The notes under the pieces: model-generated
What the model was told of the DNA's origin: nothing
Databases searched by the model: none
What the model saw: the letters and a program-made list of their open reading frames with translations, nothing else
Translations under genes and position numbers: made by a program
Source: Nemertoderma westbladi
Taxonomy: Eukaryota; Xenacoelomorpha; Nemertodermatida; Nemertodermatidae
Reading direction: 5' to 3'
Length of the DNA: 64,000 nucleotides
NCBI GenBank assembly: GCA_032718475.1
Contig: JAUCBJ010004721.1
Location: 1 to 64,000 of the forward strand
In this document: positions 11,139 to 23,300 of the stretch, one piece after another
Layout of the letters: the number at the start of each line of letters is the position of its first letter
Position numbering within the stretch: the stretch's first letter is position 1

Positions 11139-11819
11139 CACCGACTGTTTAATACTCGTACCGGTATTTCTATAATTATATTCAGATTATGCTGTTATGT
11201 ATAATAAAAATAGGTCTATTGATTGAGAAAACCATGCTTATCTAAAATCTTTACAATTTTTTGGAAAATTTTTCCCGTCTTTTTTTCCCGCTATTTCCCC
11301 AAGGAGACCGGGAACTTTGAGAAAAATATCAGTCTTTTCATACATAGCTGCATAGCGCATAGCTGCATAGTGCAGTAGTGGTATGATGCAGTACCGGTAC
11401 AGCGGTACTGGTAATGAATATTCGAAAACAAATTTTGAATAGGCTAAAGCAGTAAAGGGTTGTGATAAAAATTTCCCGTATTTTTTCCCGAGGAAACCGG
11501 GAAATCAGAGTCTTTTCTTATATGCTGATATAGACATTGTATAAATGAATATGGGAAAAATTGTCTAAGTGTTTTCCCACCAGACAAGTCAGCAAGTGTT
11601 TTAGTTTTAGACACATGCGTTTTTTAGCGTTTCAGTGCCCCCCAAACCGGAAATTCCCAGTTGTTATTTTCAAGCAGCCGCATGCATGGTCTACGGGTCT
11701 AGTGGCGACATGACATTCAACATTCAGACATTCCTGTGCTTATTATTACTTTGCTGCTTTGCCACTGTCTGTACAGCTGTACGTGTAACCTGCTCTTTTT
11801 CCCTCACCGTGTACCGGTT
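11139..11819. other. No gene seen; short direct repeats
   Basis: A TTTCCCG...ACCGGGAA...CAGTCTTTTC segment at about 11270-11340 is repeated at about 11467-11520. The GTTGTTATTTTCAAGCAGC segment at about 11658 is repeated near 11920. Confidence 0.45.
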
Positions 11820-12305
11820 TCATTTGTGGTCCTACTAAAAACCACAATTTACCACAACTCTGCAAGCTGCAACATACGGCAATTTAATTTACCGCAACTA
11901 ACCGCAATTTACCGCAACTAGTTGTTATTTCCAAGCAGCTGTATGGTCTAGTCCTGCTAGTGGCGAAATTCCTGGGCTTCAAATTCAGAAATTACAAATT
12001 AGGACAGTCTGACAGTAGGAGGCCCCTGTTCGATCCCTTGCTGCCTTGACCGTGTAGCACTGTTGACTGTTTTCTGTTTGTGCAGTGTTTTAGAAACGGT
12101 CATACGAATTACCCCAAACCAAAATACCCCGAAATACTTGTTTTTCACTCTCGTTTACTGTTTTGGTTAGAAAAACTTGCCACTGTAACCTGCTCCTTTC
12201 CCTCGCCGTTTCTAAACATTGTTGGCTTATTTTGGCTGTTTGGGGTGCCGGCTGACCGGTAATAGTTTAGCCTTTTTGTGGTATTTTGTGAGGGGACGTC
12301 TATTT

Positions 12306-12430
12306 ACACCAAAAACACACTAAAACTCACAAAAACACACAAAAACACACAAAAACACACAAAAACTCACAAAAACACACAAAAACACACAAAAACATAC
12401 AAAAACACACAAAAACAGACAAAAACATAC
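12306..12430 (+). repeat. (AAAACACAC)n-type array in element Y
   Basis: About 14 units of CACAAAAA(C/A) with occasional CTC, CAT and CAG variants. The complementary array is at about 19325-19412 in the other arm. Confidence 0.85.
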
Positions 12431-12570
12431 GGCACATATATGAAATGCCTGCAAAGGTAATTATCATTGCGGTTTGGGTTGTTGTCTGTTTGTATGCCTG
12501 TTTGTCTGTATGGATGTAATTAATTGTAATCCAAAACGCAATAGTTATTGCTGAAATACCTATAGGCATA

Positions 12571-15103
12571 GTCCAGTAGTCTACACTCTACAGGTACCTT
12601 CAGTATAAATTAGATCATTTGATGCACTCGATCCTCTGTGGAATTCCCATTATGAACATCACATATACTGATATATTTCGCCTGGACGGATGCATCGCGC
12701 TTATTCAATCTAAACATTACTATATGATTGTGATCAGGCAGGCAGGTTATGGTTGATATCAGTTAATCATGCCTTTGATAAATTGCGCAAAGGGCGATTA
12801 TTTACTGTAATTCAGTAGATAGTGTGGTTGCGTTTCCGCTAACATCTCTTTCCAAGCTTGGTGAGAATAACTCTTCCGGGAAGAAAAATATACTCGATTT
12901 ATGACTACCATCATCTGATCATATGTTGACGTCACATTAAATTCTACCTGCGAATCTGAAACTACAGTATTAGCTCGATTCATTCATACTTTGTCATTAT
13001 ACACCCTGTGTCTGTATTTCATACTATGTATGCTTAACAGAGGCATACCGAGGGTGGGAGGGGCGGGGGGGGGGGATTAGAAAATAATTAAATAATTAAA
13101 AAAAAAATTAATTATTTTATTGGGCCTATTGATGGAATAAAACACTTACAAAACCATTTTATTATTAAATCACCCAGGGCTTGCCACTGGCAACAACAAT
13201 GCTATTACTATATTTACAATTACAAGATCGTTTAAGTAGTTTGGATTTATTAAGTACCGGTATACAGTAGAGAAACGGGAAGTTTGATGTGATTTATTGG
13301 GACGATGTAATAAATATATTTGGAGAAGAATCATACTGTAGTAGGCCTATAATCAACATTTTTTAAAAATGTAATAATATTTTAAAATCGGTAATAAAAT
13401 CGGAATTGTAGTGGAATTGAATGGCCATGATAAAACAAATTTATTTATTAGATGGGAAAGCAAGACCAGTTATAAACTTCACGGCTTATATGTTCTTAAG
13501 TTTTTTTTCCCCTATGTAATATAGGCCTACGTAATTTCATTCTTAATTTGGTACTTTATTGTGGCTTAATTCTTTAATAAAAGATAGAGTGATATATTGT
13601 TACAAAATAAATGTTTTGTTTTGTTTTAAAACAAAAACAAAGTTTTTGTTTGTTTGTTTTTGTTGTTTTTCTGTGTCTTTGTTTTGTTTTTGTGTGTTTT
13701 TGTTTGTTTTTGTGTGTTTTTGTTTGTTTTTGTATGTTTTGTTTGTTTTTGTGTGTTTTTGTTTGTTTTTGTGTGTTTTTGTTTGTTTTTGTGTGTTTTT
13801 GTTTGTTTTTGTGTGTTTTTGTTAGTTTTGTGTGTTTTTGTGTGAATTGTATGTCTTTGTGTGTTTTTGTGTGAATTGTATGTTTTTGTGTGTTTCTGTT
13901 TGTTTTTGTGTGTTTTTGTTTGTTTTTGTGTGTTTTTGTTTCTTTAAGTGTCTTTTGTTTGTTTTTGTTTGTTTTTGTGTGTTTGTTTGCTTTTGTTTGT
14001 TTGTGTGTGTTTTGTTTCTTTATGTGTCTTTTGTTTGTTTTTGGGTTTTTGTTTGTTTTTGTTTGTTTTGTTTGCTTTTGTTTGTTTTTCTGTGTGTTTT
14101 TGTTTATTTGTTTTTATGTGTTTTTGTTTGTTTTTGTGTGTTTTTGTTTGTTTTTGTGTGTTTTTGTTTGTTTTGTGTGTTTCTGTATGTTTTTGTGTGT
14201 TTTGTTTGTTTTTGTTTGATTTTGTGTGTTTATGTTTGTTTTTGTATTTTTGTTTGTTTTTGTGTGCTTTTGTTTGTTTTAGTGTGTTTTTGTTTGTTTT
14301 GTGTGTTTTTGTGTGAATTGTATATTTTTGTGTGTTTTTGTGTGAATTGTATGTTTTTGTGTGTTTCTGTTTGTTTTTGTGTGTTTTTGTTTGTTTTTGT
14401 GTGTTTTGTTTCTTTATGTGTCTTTTGTTTGTTTTTGTGTGTTTTGTTTCTTTATGTGTCTTTTGTTTGTTTTTATCTGTTTTTGTTTGTTTTTGTGTGT
14501 TTTTGTTTGTTTTAGTGTGTTTTTGTTTGTTTTGTGTGTTTTTGTGTGAATTGTATGTTTTTGTGTGTTTTTGTGTGAATTGTATGTTTTTGTGTGAATT
14601 GTATGTTTTTGTGTGTTTCTGTTTGTTTTTGTGTGTTTTTGTTTGTTTTTGTGTGTTTTGTTTCTTTATGTGTCTTTTGTTTGTTTTTGTGTGTTTTGTT
14701 TGCTTTTGTTTGTGTGTGTTTTTGTTTATTTGTGTTTATTTAATGTGACGTCAACATATGATCAGATGATGTTAGTCATAAATCGAGTATATTTTTCTTC
14801 CCGGAAGAGTTATTCTCACCAAGCTTGGAAAGAGATGTTGGCGGAAACGCAACCACACTATCTACTGTATTACAGTACTTAATCACCCTTTGCGCAATTT
14901 ATCAAAGGCATTGCATTAACTGATATCAACCATAACCTGCCTGCCTGATCACAATCATATAGTAATGTTTAGATTGAATAAGCGCGATGCATCCGTCCAG
15001 GCGAAATATAATGTGATGTTCATAATGGGGATTCCACGGAGGATCGAGTGCATCAATGATCTAATTTATACTGAAGGTACCTGTAGAGTGTAGACTACTG
15101 GAC
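12571..15103. mobile_element. Nested inverted-repeat element X
   Basis: It begins GTCCAGTAGTCTACACTC at 12571 and ends with the complement GAGTGTAGACTACTGGAC at 15086-15103. The arms run about 400 bp (12571-12985 and 14740-15103) with few differences. The core is a 1.1 kb TTTTTGTGTG repeat. No protein-coding potential was found, so it looks like a foldback-type or non-autonomous DNA element. Confidence 0.8.
13620..14745 (+). repeat. GTTTGTTTTTGTGTGTTTTT array
   Basis: About 1.1 kb of T/G-only units of around 16-18 bp, with interspersed GTGAATTGTATG and TTTCTTTATGTGTC variants that make a higher-order pattern. Lack of stops gives Phe/Val/Cys-rich open frames in all three plus frames, which are spurious. 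Confidence 0.92.
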
Positions 15104-15107
15104 GGTC

Positions 15108-15300
15108 AGCCTAAACACCCAACTACACCCAACTTTCACCCAACTACACCCAACTACACCCAACTTTCACCCAACTACACCCAACTACACCCAACTTTCA
15201 CCCAACTACACCCAACTTTCACCCAACTACACCCAACTTTCACCCAACTACACCCAACTTTCAGCCAACTACACCCACACAGTTCCACCCCACTACACCC
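15108..15300 (+). repeat. ACACCCAACTTTCACCCAACT minisatellite (end of element Z)
   Basis: Alternating CCCAACTACA and CCCAACTTTCA units. The opposite end of element Z (19010-19155) carries the complementary GGGTGTAGTTGGGTGAAAGT version. Confidence 0.88.
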
Positions 15301-16458
15301 AACTTCCACTTCCACTCTGCATCCAACTTACACCAAACTATACCTACTGTATGGCACCAAACTTCCACAAATTACAATATGTACAGTAACAAACTCTTCA
15401 AGGAATTGCTGAGATATGAGCTTTTAAATGTTTCATGTACTGTATGTTGCCCCCACTGCTGAGCAATTATGAAAATAACAAACTAACGTTTTATATTTAT
15501 TGCAGGTTGGTTCTAGAATATTTGATGAATTTAGCAATAAATATACAAAGGAGAGACGCAGAGACTATTGACGAACGATCCAAGCTACAGTATAAAACTA
15601 AACTGGTGCTGTTTGGGATTGTGGTGAAAATGAAAACGGTATTGATACACAGGGGGGTCACCGTCACAGCCTTAACGACGAAATCGCATTGGAAACTTCT
15701 GTTATGGGAATAGCAATGCAGATAATTCGTGCAAAGTTAATGGACATAAGTTCTATATTATACAGTATGTTTAATGCAATTATAATAATGTAATTATCCT
15801 TTATGTATCATAGAATACAAGAAAAAGAACTGTAACATTATTTTCAGCAGCTTTATTATAATCTTGGGCCCATGTAAACACTTTCTGCCGTTATATATTT
15901 CACTTTGCAGTTGCCCCCATGTGAAGAATCCCAGGTTTTCATTAAAATCACAGGTTACAAAAGGGCTGAATCTAACCAAAACAATAAACGAAATTTAGCC
16001 GTATCAAAACGAAACGTATCAAAAAGATAAATTAAAAAAAATAAAAAATCTTCATACATAAAATTCCAATAAAATGTCGACCGAAAAGTGAAATCCTGGT
16101 ATTATTCACATGGGCGAACTTTATGGCCTTTATATTAATTAATTTTTAACGAAACAACAGCAATAATTTTAAAACATTTTACATTTTTGATAAACTAAAA
16201 GGGGATCTGGTAAGATCTGTACAGGTCAAGGGAATTTCTGCAAGGAACTTATTATGAACTTCACATACAGGTGAAGATGAGTAGGACATACAGTACAATA
16301 TATCTAATAATGCGAGCCACGTAGTAAAGGCGAGCCTTAACGCACTATGATAATTAGTAAATACTGGAAAATTTATTTCGAGTTATTATCATATTCGAGT
16401 TAGTGAAATATTGAAACGAGGGACCGAAGTGAGATAAAAGTACATTATACACTAAAAT

Positions 16459-16597
16459 ACGTTGTTTTATTGTTAAATTTCTTGATTACTTAACGCTCGT
16501 CTATGGACGAGCCGCAAATAATCCATCTATCTACTGTATTTACGGCTTGTCCAAGGACGAGCGTTAAGTAATTCAGAAATTTAACAATAAAATATTA
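16459..16597. repeat. Large palindrome inside element Z
   Basis: A TTTATTGTTAAATTTC...GATTACTTAACGCTCGTC arm (16459-16515) is complementary to GACGAGCGTTAAGTAATTC...GAAATTTAACAATAAAA (16537-16597). The central stretch around 16519-16538 is unpaired. Confidence 0.75.
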
Positions 16598-17388
16598 TAA
16601 TTATCCTTTATGTATCATATTACAAGAAAGATTGTAACATAGTCTTTATTTTCAACAGTTTTATTCTAAACTTCGTGGCCTTTATATTAATTTGATCTTA
16701 TCTTTCGTTTATTATTTTGGTTCCATGATAAATTTATTATTCGCCTATATTATACAGAAAGTACTTATATTTGCTAACCATTAAGATTGGATCAGGGAGC
16801 CAAATGGAGTGTAAACTTGAGACATGTAAAATGTAATGAGAAATGTAAAAAGTTCTAAAATTATTTCTGTTGTTTCGTTAAAAATTAATTAATACAGTAT
16901 AAAGGCCATAAAGTTTAAGATAAAGAAGCTGAAAATAATGTTACAGTTATTTTTCTTGTATTCTATGATACATAAAGGATAATTACATTATTATAATTGC
17001 ATTAAACATACTGTATAATATAGAACTTATGTCCATTAACTTTGTACGAATTATCTGCATTGCTATTCCCACAGCAGAAGTTTCCAATAATGCGATTTCG
17101 TTGTTAAGGCTGTGACGGTGACCCTCCTGTGTATCAATACCGTTTTCATTTTCACCGCAATCCCACCCCGCCAGTTTAGTTTGTACTGTAGCTTAGTTTG
17201 GAGTTTTGATGCGTGGTATGTGTAGACATCTATAGGTATCTGGATCGTTCGTCAATAGTCTCTGTGTCTCTCCTTTGTATATTTATTGCTAAATTCATCA
17301 ATTATTCTAGAATCAACCTGCAATAAAAATAAAATGTTAGTTAGTTATTTTCATAATTGCAGGGCAGTGATGGCAAAATACAGCACGA

Positions 17389-18864
17389 GTAGGGGAAAGT
17401 GGGGGAATTAGAAACACTTTTTGGATTTTAAAAAATTAAAAGTGCCCTCATTTCTACACAAACATTTATAGAGGAATTATAAATATAGATTTGGAATCAT
17501 GCATCTCTCTGCTAACAATAGAACATCCTATCTCGTCTGCATATCACTATCTAGTAGTGACAGGCAGACGAGATTTTTTTTAAGTCGAGATTGTTTCCAT
17601 TTACCCCACAATGGGGTAAATGGAAACACGGTTTGCCTCCCAATATTTAAATCAACCAGAAATTCACATGGGGTAATTGGAATATTTCGAATTACCCCAT
17701 GATAATGTGGATTAAATTGCGCACATTTTCATATATAACATGCCTATGTTACCACATATGTTTAATATTTAAAGTGTTCACAAACTTAAAAAAATTAACA
17801 GAGATATGCATGTTTGCAAATAAATGACATCCAGCAACAATTTTGATATATGAAAACTAATTATAGCACTTTATATAACTAAATTAAACCCCTACAAGTA
17901 AGTTATTAGGCCTATTGCAAGATATTGCATAGTCAAATTATTGCATAAAGTTGTTGGTTACCTATACTTCTGTACTGTATACTGTATCTGTATATGGGCC
18001 TTCAGCCCAGATATATATAGCACAGATATTGTTTTAAGTAGCGCTTGGTCCTTGGGCAATATAACTAAATTAAACACCTACAAGTAAGTTATTAGGCCTA
18101 TTGCAAGATATTGCATAGTAAAATTATTGCATAAAGTTGATGGATATACTTCTGTACTGTATATGGGCCTTCAGCACAGATATATATAGCACAGATATTG
18201 TTTTAGGTAGCGCTTGATCCTTGGGCAATGTATTTTAGCATGGCTGGTATACAAAACACACCACGATTATTACATGGTGCTACTTGGTATATCTTCTGAA
18301 TTACTTTGTCTTTAGAGTAAAAACAAATATCCTCCTTTACCGGCCACTTCCAGTCTGCCAGTTTATCCAGCTCCCAGCTGGAGCCGCTGGAGCTGGAGAC
18401 TACTGTACAGTAGCCTACTGTATTACAAGGAAAACTTACAAGTTTAAAAAAATTAATGTTTCCAATTACCCCATGGCACCAAAATTTGACCATTTTTAAA
18501 ATCATGTTGAACAAACAAATTTTTAATTATGCTATCATTTAATTAGGTTGTCTACTGAATAGATGAGATAATAAGCTTTAAATTAAGCTATTGCTTAGGA
18601 TAATTGGAATACGACATCGCGCACAATCCATCTGTAAATTTGCAAAAAAATAATCGAAAATTTGATTTTTTTTTCATCTTTTATACAATCAGCGATTTGA
18701 CAATGAAGAAGTGAAAATAAACGCCATATTCCTATTGGAAAAATAATCACCAATAATTTATCTCAATAAACATAAAAATTTCATGTCTATACATACAAAA
18801 GCATGCATGTAGTAGCCATTGCTTCTAATTACCCCATGTTTCTAATTCCCCCACCTTCCCCTAC
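17389..18864. mobile_element. Element W with 27-bp terminal inverted repeats
   Basis: GTAGGGGAAAGTGGGGGAAT at 17389 is mirrored by ATTCCCCCACCTTCCCCTAC ending at 18864. The terminal repeat continues through TAGAAACA on both sides. It splits the right arm of element Z, so it inserted after Z. Inside are a hairpin at about 17530-17573 (ATCTCGTCTGC / GCAGACGAGAT) and a direct repeat of about 170 bp (17880-18060 and 18066-18230). No transposase is visible. Confidence 0.8.
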
Positions 18865-20052
18865 ATGCAACTTTTAAAAGTTCATATCTCAGCAATTCCT
18901 CAAGGAAGTTCAGAGTTTGTTACTGTACATATTGTAATTTGTGGAAGATAGGTGCCATACAGTATAGTTTGGTGTAAGTTGGATGCTGTTGTGTTGAACG
19001 TTGAAGTTGGGTGTATTTGCAGAGTTGGGTGTAGATCATAGATGGGTGGTATAGTTGGGTGTAGTTGGTGAAAGTTGGGTGTAGCTGTGTAGTTGGGTGG
19101 TAGTTGGGTGAAAGTTGGGTGTAGTTGGGTGAAAGTTGGGTGTAGTTGGGTGATTAGGCTTGACCCTACTGGAGTATGCCTATAGGTATTTCAGCAATAA
19201 CTATCTGACTATTGCGTTTTGGATTACAATTAATTACATCCACACAGACAAACAGGCATACAAACAGACAACAACCCAAACCGCAATGATAATTACCTTT
19301 GCAGGCATTTCATATATATGCCGTATGTTTTTGTCTGTTTTTGTGTGTTTTTGTATGTTTTTGTGTGTTTTTGTGAGTTTTTGTGTGTTTTTGTGAGTTT
19401 TTGTGTGTTTTTGGTGTAAATAGACGTCCCCATTTTGTGATTATTCTGGGGTAGACCTAATTCGTAGGACCCTCTAACAGTCGAATGTAAACATATAGGC
19501 TAGGCCTATTGGTTCTATATTGATCACATTACAGCATTAATTATAAATTTTGTCGTTTTTAAAACATTGCAAAAAAAGCGTTGACTGGTCAAGGGGTCGA
19601 TCCAGGGCCAGGGCCTCCTACGTGGAGGCCTAAGGTTGTCTCCACTAGACCATAGACTGATAGAGTGCTTGAAAATGACAATTAGTTGCGGTAGCCTAAA
19701 TTGCAGTTAGTTGCGGTAAGTAGCGGTAATTTGCGGTTTTTAGTAGGACCCAACCCAAAGGGAGCAGTGTTTCAAACTCTTGACCGGTGTTTCTAACTCT
19801 GTAACTGTAGTCTGGTAGTTAGCAGGTTACAGGTTAGATAGGGCCTACTGGTGACTGGTACTGCCTCGTTCTGTCGTTAGGTTAGGCAGTTAGGTGTCCT
19901 TCTGCTGTTCTGTGACTACCCTTACAGCCTTAGCCATATCTGCAGATCTGACCTTCCTCAACGTGTTGAACCTCTAACTGCTCTATTCATCCTGATTTGT
20001 TTAGTTATTGCCTGATTGCTGTATTGTACCGGTAGGCTAATCTTTCCTATTT

Positions 20053-20335
20053 ATGGATAATTTGGATAATAATATGGAGAACTTATCAGTTAATGGTCTT
20101 AATCCCGGTTCACCTGTTTGTATCAATGAAGGTACAATGGGAACCCCCTGCAGCGAACCTCCCACTCCTGACAATGCCGATGGCGATGGCACTGACGCGG
20201 ACGTGGACGATGTAGTCACTCCCTGGGAAGTTAAAACTTCTTCTAAATCCGGCGTCGATTACGATAAACTCGTGGTCCGATTTGGCTGTCAGAAAATCGA
20301 TACAGATTTGTTGAACCGAATCGAGGCAATAACAG
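20053..20335 (+). CDS. WARS1: WARS1 coding exon 1 (residues 1-94, plus 1 nt)
   Basis: ATG at 20053 after an in-frame-stop-rich upstream region. It encodes the acidic leader and the conserved [15 protein letters not shown] segment. The donor is GTGCGT at 20336. The exon ends in phase 1, and the split Gly codon G|GT joins exon 2. Confidence 0.88.
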
Positions 20336-23300
20336 GTGCGTTACTCATGCAGCGATGCCACCTGTGTACACCAGTTCACTACGGTACGGTCCTACAAGTC
20401 ATTTGCAAGTATAAGCTGTCATTCATACATACCTCAGTACCTATCGGTGTAATAAAGAATTTTCATACCCCATGCAAAATTCATCACCGGTTAAATTTGC
20501 CTAGTGTATAGGCCTACTCACTCCCGGTATAATTTTATTTTTATCTTATAGTTAGTTAGGTAGTTGAGCTGAAGCAGCTCGTATATTTAACATTATTAAT
20601 CATAGTAAAAATTATAAAATTATTTCATTAATATAAATAGTAAAAATAGTGATTCGTCAATAATCAATCGATATAGTAAGATATGCGAAAAACATAGCCT
20701 ATACCGGTACTATAAAATACAATGAGGGGATATACACAGCAGAAAACGGTGCTTTATTAGGTTCAATATCAATAGTATAACTAATTATAAATCATAACAA
20801 TCATGTAATCTATTAGAGACCAAGTTAGACAAGAAAAACAGTCTGTTACCATGTAAAAATAATGTGTCCTAAATAACTGGGATATTTGGAAAACTAAACG
20901 CCCTGATTGTTCCACCGCCATATCTCCGAACTGCGACAACGACTCCAACTTATCATATTTCTCGTGAACACTTAAAGTTAACTCACATTCGGACAACACA
21001 TGCAGTTCGTCCTGCACGGCTTTACTTCCGCAACTGCAAATTCGACTCTCCCGTGGCAACCTTTTCCACATATCTTTCTCAACCCGCAGGTTATGGGAGG
21101 ACAACCTAAACCGAGTTAATTCAATCCTTTGATGTTCAGGAATGATTTGTCTGCGACCCGAATACATCACATGGGGAACAAGTTTTTAATTAATCTCCTT
21201 ATCTCTTCGAGCTGGAACTCTCTAATATCTTCTTTTGAATGGGTTTTAGACTCAAATCTCATGTTAGGAAATTATTTCCGCCTGTCATTAACTCATCTAT
21301 ATAGTTCCATGCCAAAGTTTTTGTGGACTTGGATGTGGTCCAACATTGATGAATTGGAAAGCCACTATCTTTTTGTTTTTCTACAGATGCCATGAACTTG
21401 CGCTGTTATACCATTATTGTGTACCGGAACCATTGTGTACCGTTATTATATTGTGTACCGGTACCGTTATTATATTGTGGACCATAATGTACCTTATTTT
21501 GTACCGGTACCATTGTGTACCGTTATTATATTGTGTACCATTGTGTTCCATTATGGTACAATGGTACCGGTACCATTGTGTACCATTATTGTGTACCATT
21601 GTGTACCGGTACCATTGTGCACCGGTACCATTGTGTACCATTGTGTACCGTTATTATATTGTGTACCATTGTGTACCGGTACCATTGTATACCATTATTG
21701 TGTAGGTGTAGGTTTTTGTCATTTGTTTTACTACTAATTTCCCCAGGTAAACCGCCTCACCCTTTCCTACGACGGGGCCATTTCTTCGCGCACCGCGACT
21801 TACATCGGGTACTCGACAGCTACGAGAAGGGCGACCCCTTCTTCCTGTATACCGGACGCGGCCCCTCCTCTGAGGCGATGCATCTCGGCCATCTAATCCC
21901 CTTCATAATGACCAAATACCTCCAGGTATATATACATTATACAGCGATATATAATTGGCTCTCCTCTACTAACCTTTATCGCCTTTTCATTAAACAATCT
22001 AAATTAGTAAATGTTATGTGTCACCAGCGGGGGTTGAACCCGTATATTTGAGGCTACCGCCCCGTTATGCTAACCAAGACACCGCAGTTGCTTCGTAAGA
22101 GTATCGATTTTTAAGAGAACGTTCCTTGATATTTTATTATATGTGATGGAAGTATTGTACTGCGGAATCGCATTTAAATGACATAAAATGTTACTGTGTT
22201 ATTGTTTTATATTCTGTATGGTAGTTCATTTTTGAAAACGAAGCTAAAGTTTAATAATAATAGAAATGAGCCTCTAGGAAAGTGATGATTCGGGGTAACT
22301 TCTACAAACCCCAAACGTAAAAAAATAAACAAATTAAATAAAACACCATCGACTATTTATTGTCAAAATCACTAAAAGTGGCCAAAACTAAACAAAAACA
22401 TTAGACACGCCGTAACTTTTGACTTCCTCGATCATTTCCAATAATTCATATCTTAAAATGACCGGCGTTTTTTGGTGTTATTGAACACCATTATTTGGCA
22501 ACGCTACCTTGTATTAATTTTTCAGAATATCTGCGCGAATTCGAAAAAACATCGATTTTTCAGTTTAGACTCAATACGTAAGTTAAAAGGCATTTAAATT
22601 TTATAATGTTAACGAACCAGATATGTTGATATCTATATACCATTTGAAAGAGCGTAAGATTCTGCAGAAGCTAATATATTATTTATTGTTGTCCAATGTA
22701 TCTAAGGTACGTCTACCAGTAAGAATAAGCATTAGACATTTTTATTGTTTTTTTCCCCTGTAATGGACCTGGTTAACTATGATGTACAGCTCCAATCATA
22801 AAAACCTGGATATAATATGAAAGAACCATCTATCCCTTGTTCGCTGACCAAATTTCAGCCAACAGCATGTGAGTATATTCATGTTAGTGGTAGTTTAACG
22901 TTATGAAGTCTAGGGATGTCCCGGAATCGATATTTTGATTCCGGCCGGAACCGGAACCGGAACCGGAATTCAATATGCCGGAATATTCCGGCCGGAATTC
23001 CGGCCGGAACCGGAATTTTTATATAGTTAGTGAAATACACTAAATGACCATTACTCTTTATAATTTTTTGTGAAATATATGGAAATATTTTTTAATTTTC
23101 TAAAGCCAAGTTTACTAATGACTAATGAGACCAATCAGCAGCTTGGGGGGAGTTTTGGTGTGAGAGTGAGAGTGGCCTGGCCCAGAAGCAGGATAAATTG
23201 ATTATGGGGCTGGGGGGGGGGGGGGGGGGGGGGTGGGGGTACTTGGGGGTCTTAACCCTATCTGGTCAGGTCTAATCTATTTACTAATTGGCCCTAGGGT

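Larger units (their letters stand above)
15104..19166. mobile_element. Nested inverted-repeat element Z
   Basis: The left end GGTCAGCCTAAACACCC (15104) matches the complement of GGGTGATTAGGCTTGACCC at the right (about 19148-19166). Both ends continue into ACACCCAACTTTCACCCAAC minisatellite (15115-15300; complement 19010-19155). The left arm 15350-15860 matches the complement of 16930-17380 plus 18870-18990, which is interrupted by element W. No transposase is seen. Confidence 0.75.
11820..19765. mobile_element. Outer nested inverted-repeat element Y
   Basis: Arms at about 11820-12570 and 19167-19765 are reverse complements. Landmarks on the left are CCTACTAAAAACC, ACGTCTATTTACACCAAAAA, CTGCAAAGGTAATTATCATT and GAAATACCTATAGGCATA, each found complemented in reverse order on the right. 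The 6.6 kb between the arms is filled by two further inverted-repeat elements (X and Z). No transposase gene is visible. The arms are diverged and unequal in length, so the outer ends are approximate. Confidence 0.7.

Noticed and set aside
13559-14748. Phe/Val/Cys-rich hydrophobic open frames that could look like membrane proteins
   Set aside because: They arise from a T/G-only tandem repeat with no stop codons in any plus frame.
22020-22090. Functional tRNA gene on the minus strand
   Set aside because: The anticodon loop would be only 4 nt and the acceptor stem is short. Listed only as tRNA-like.
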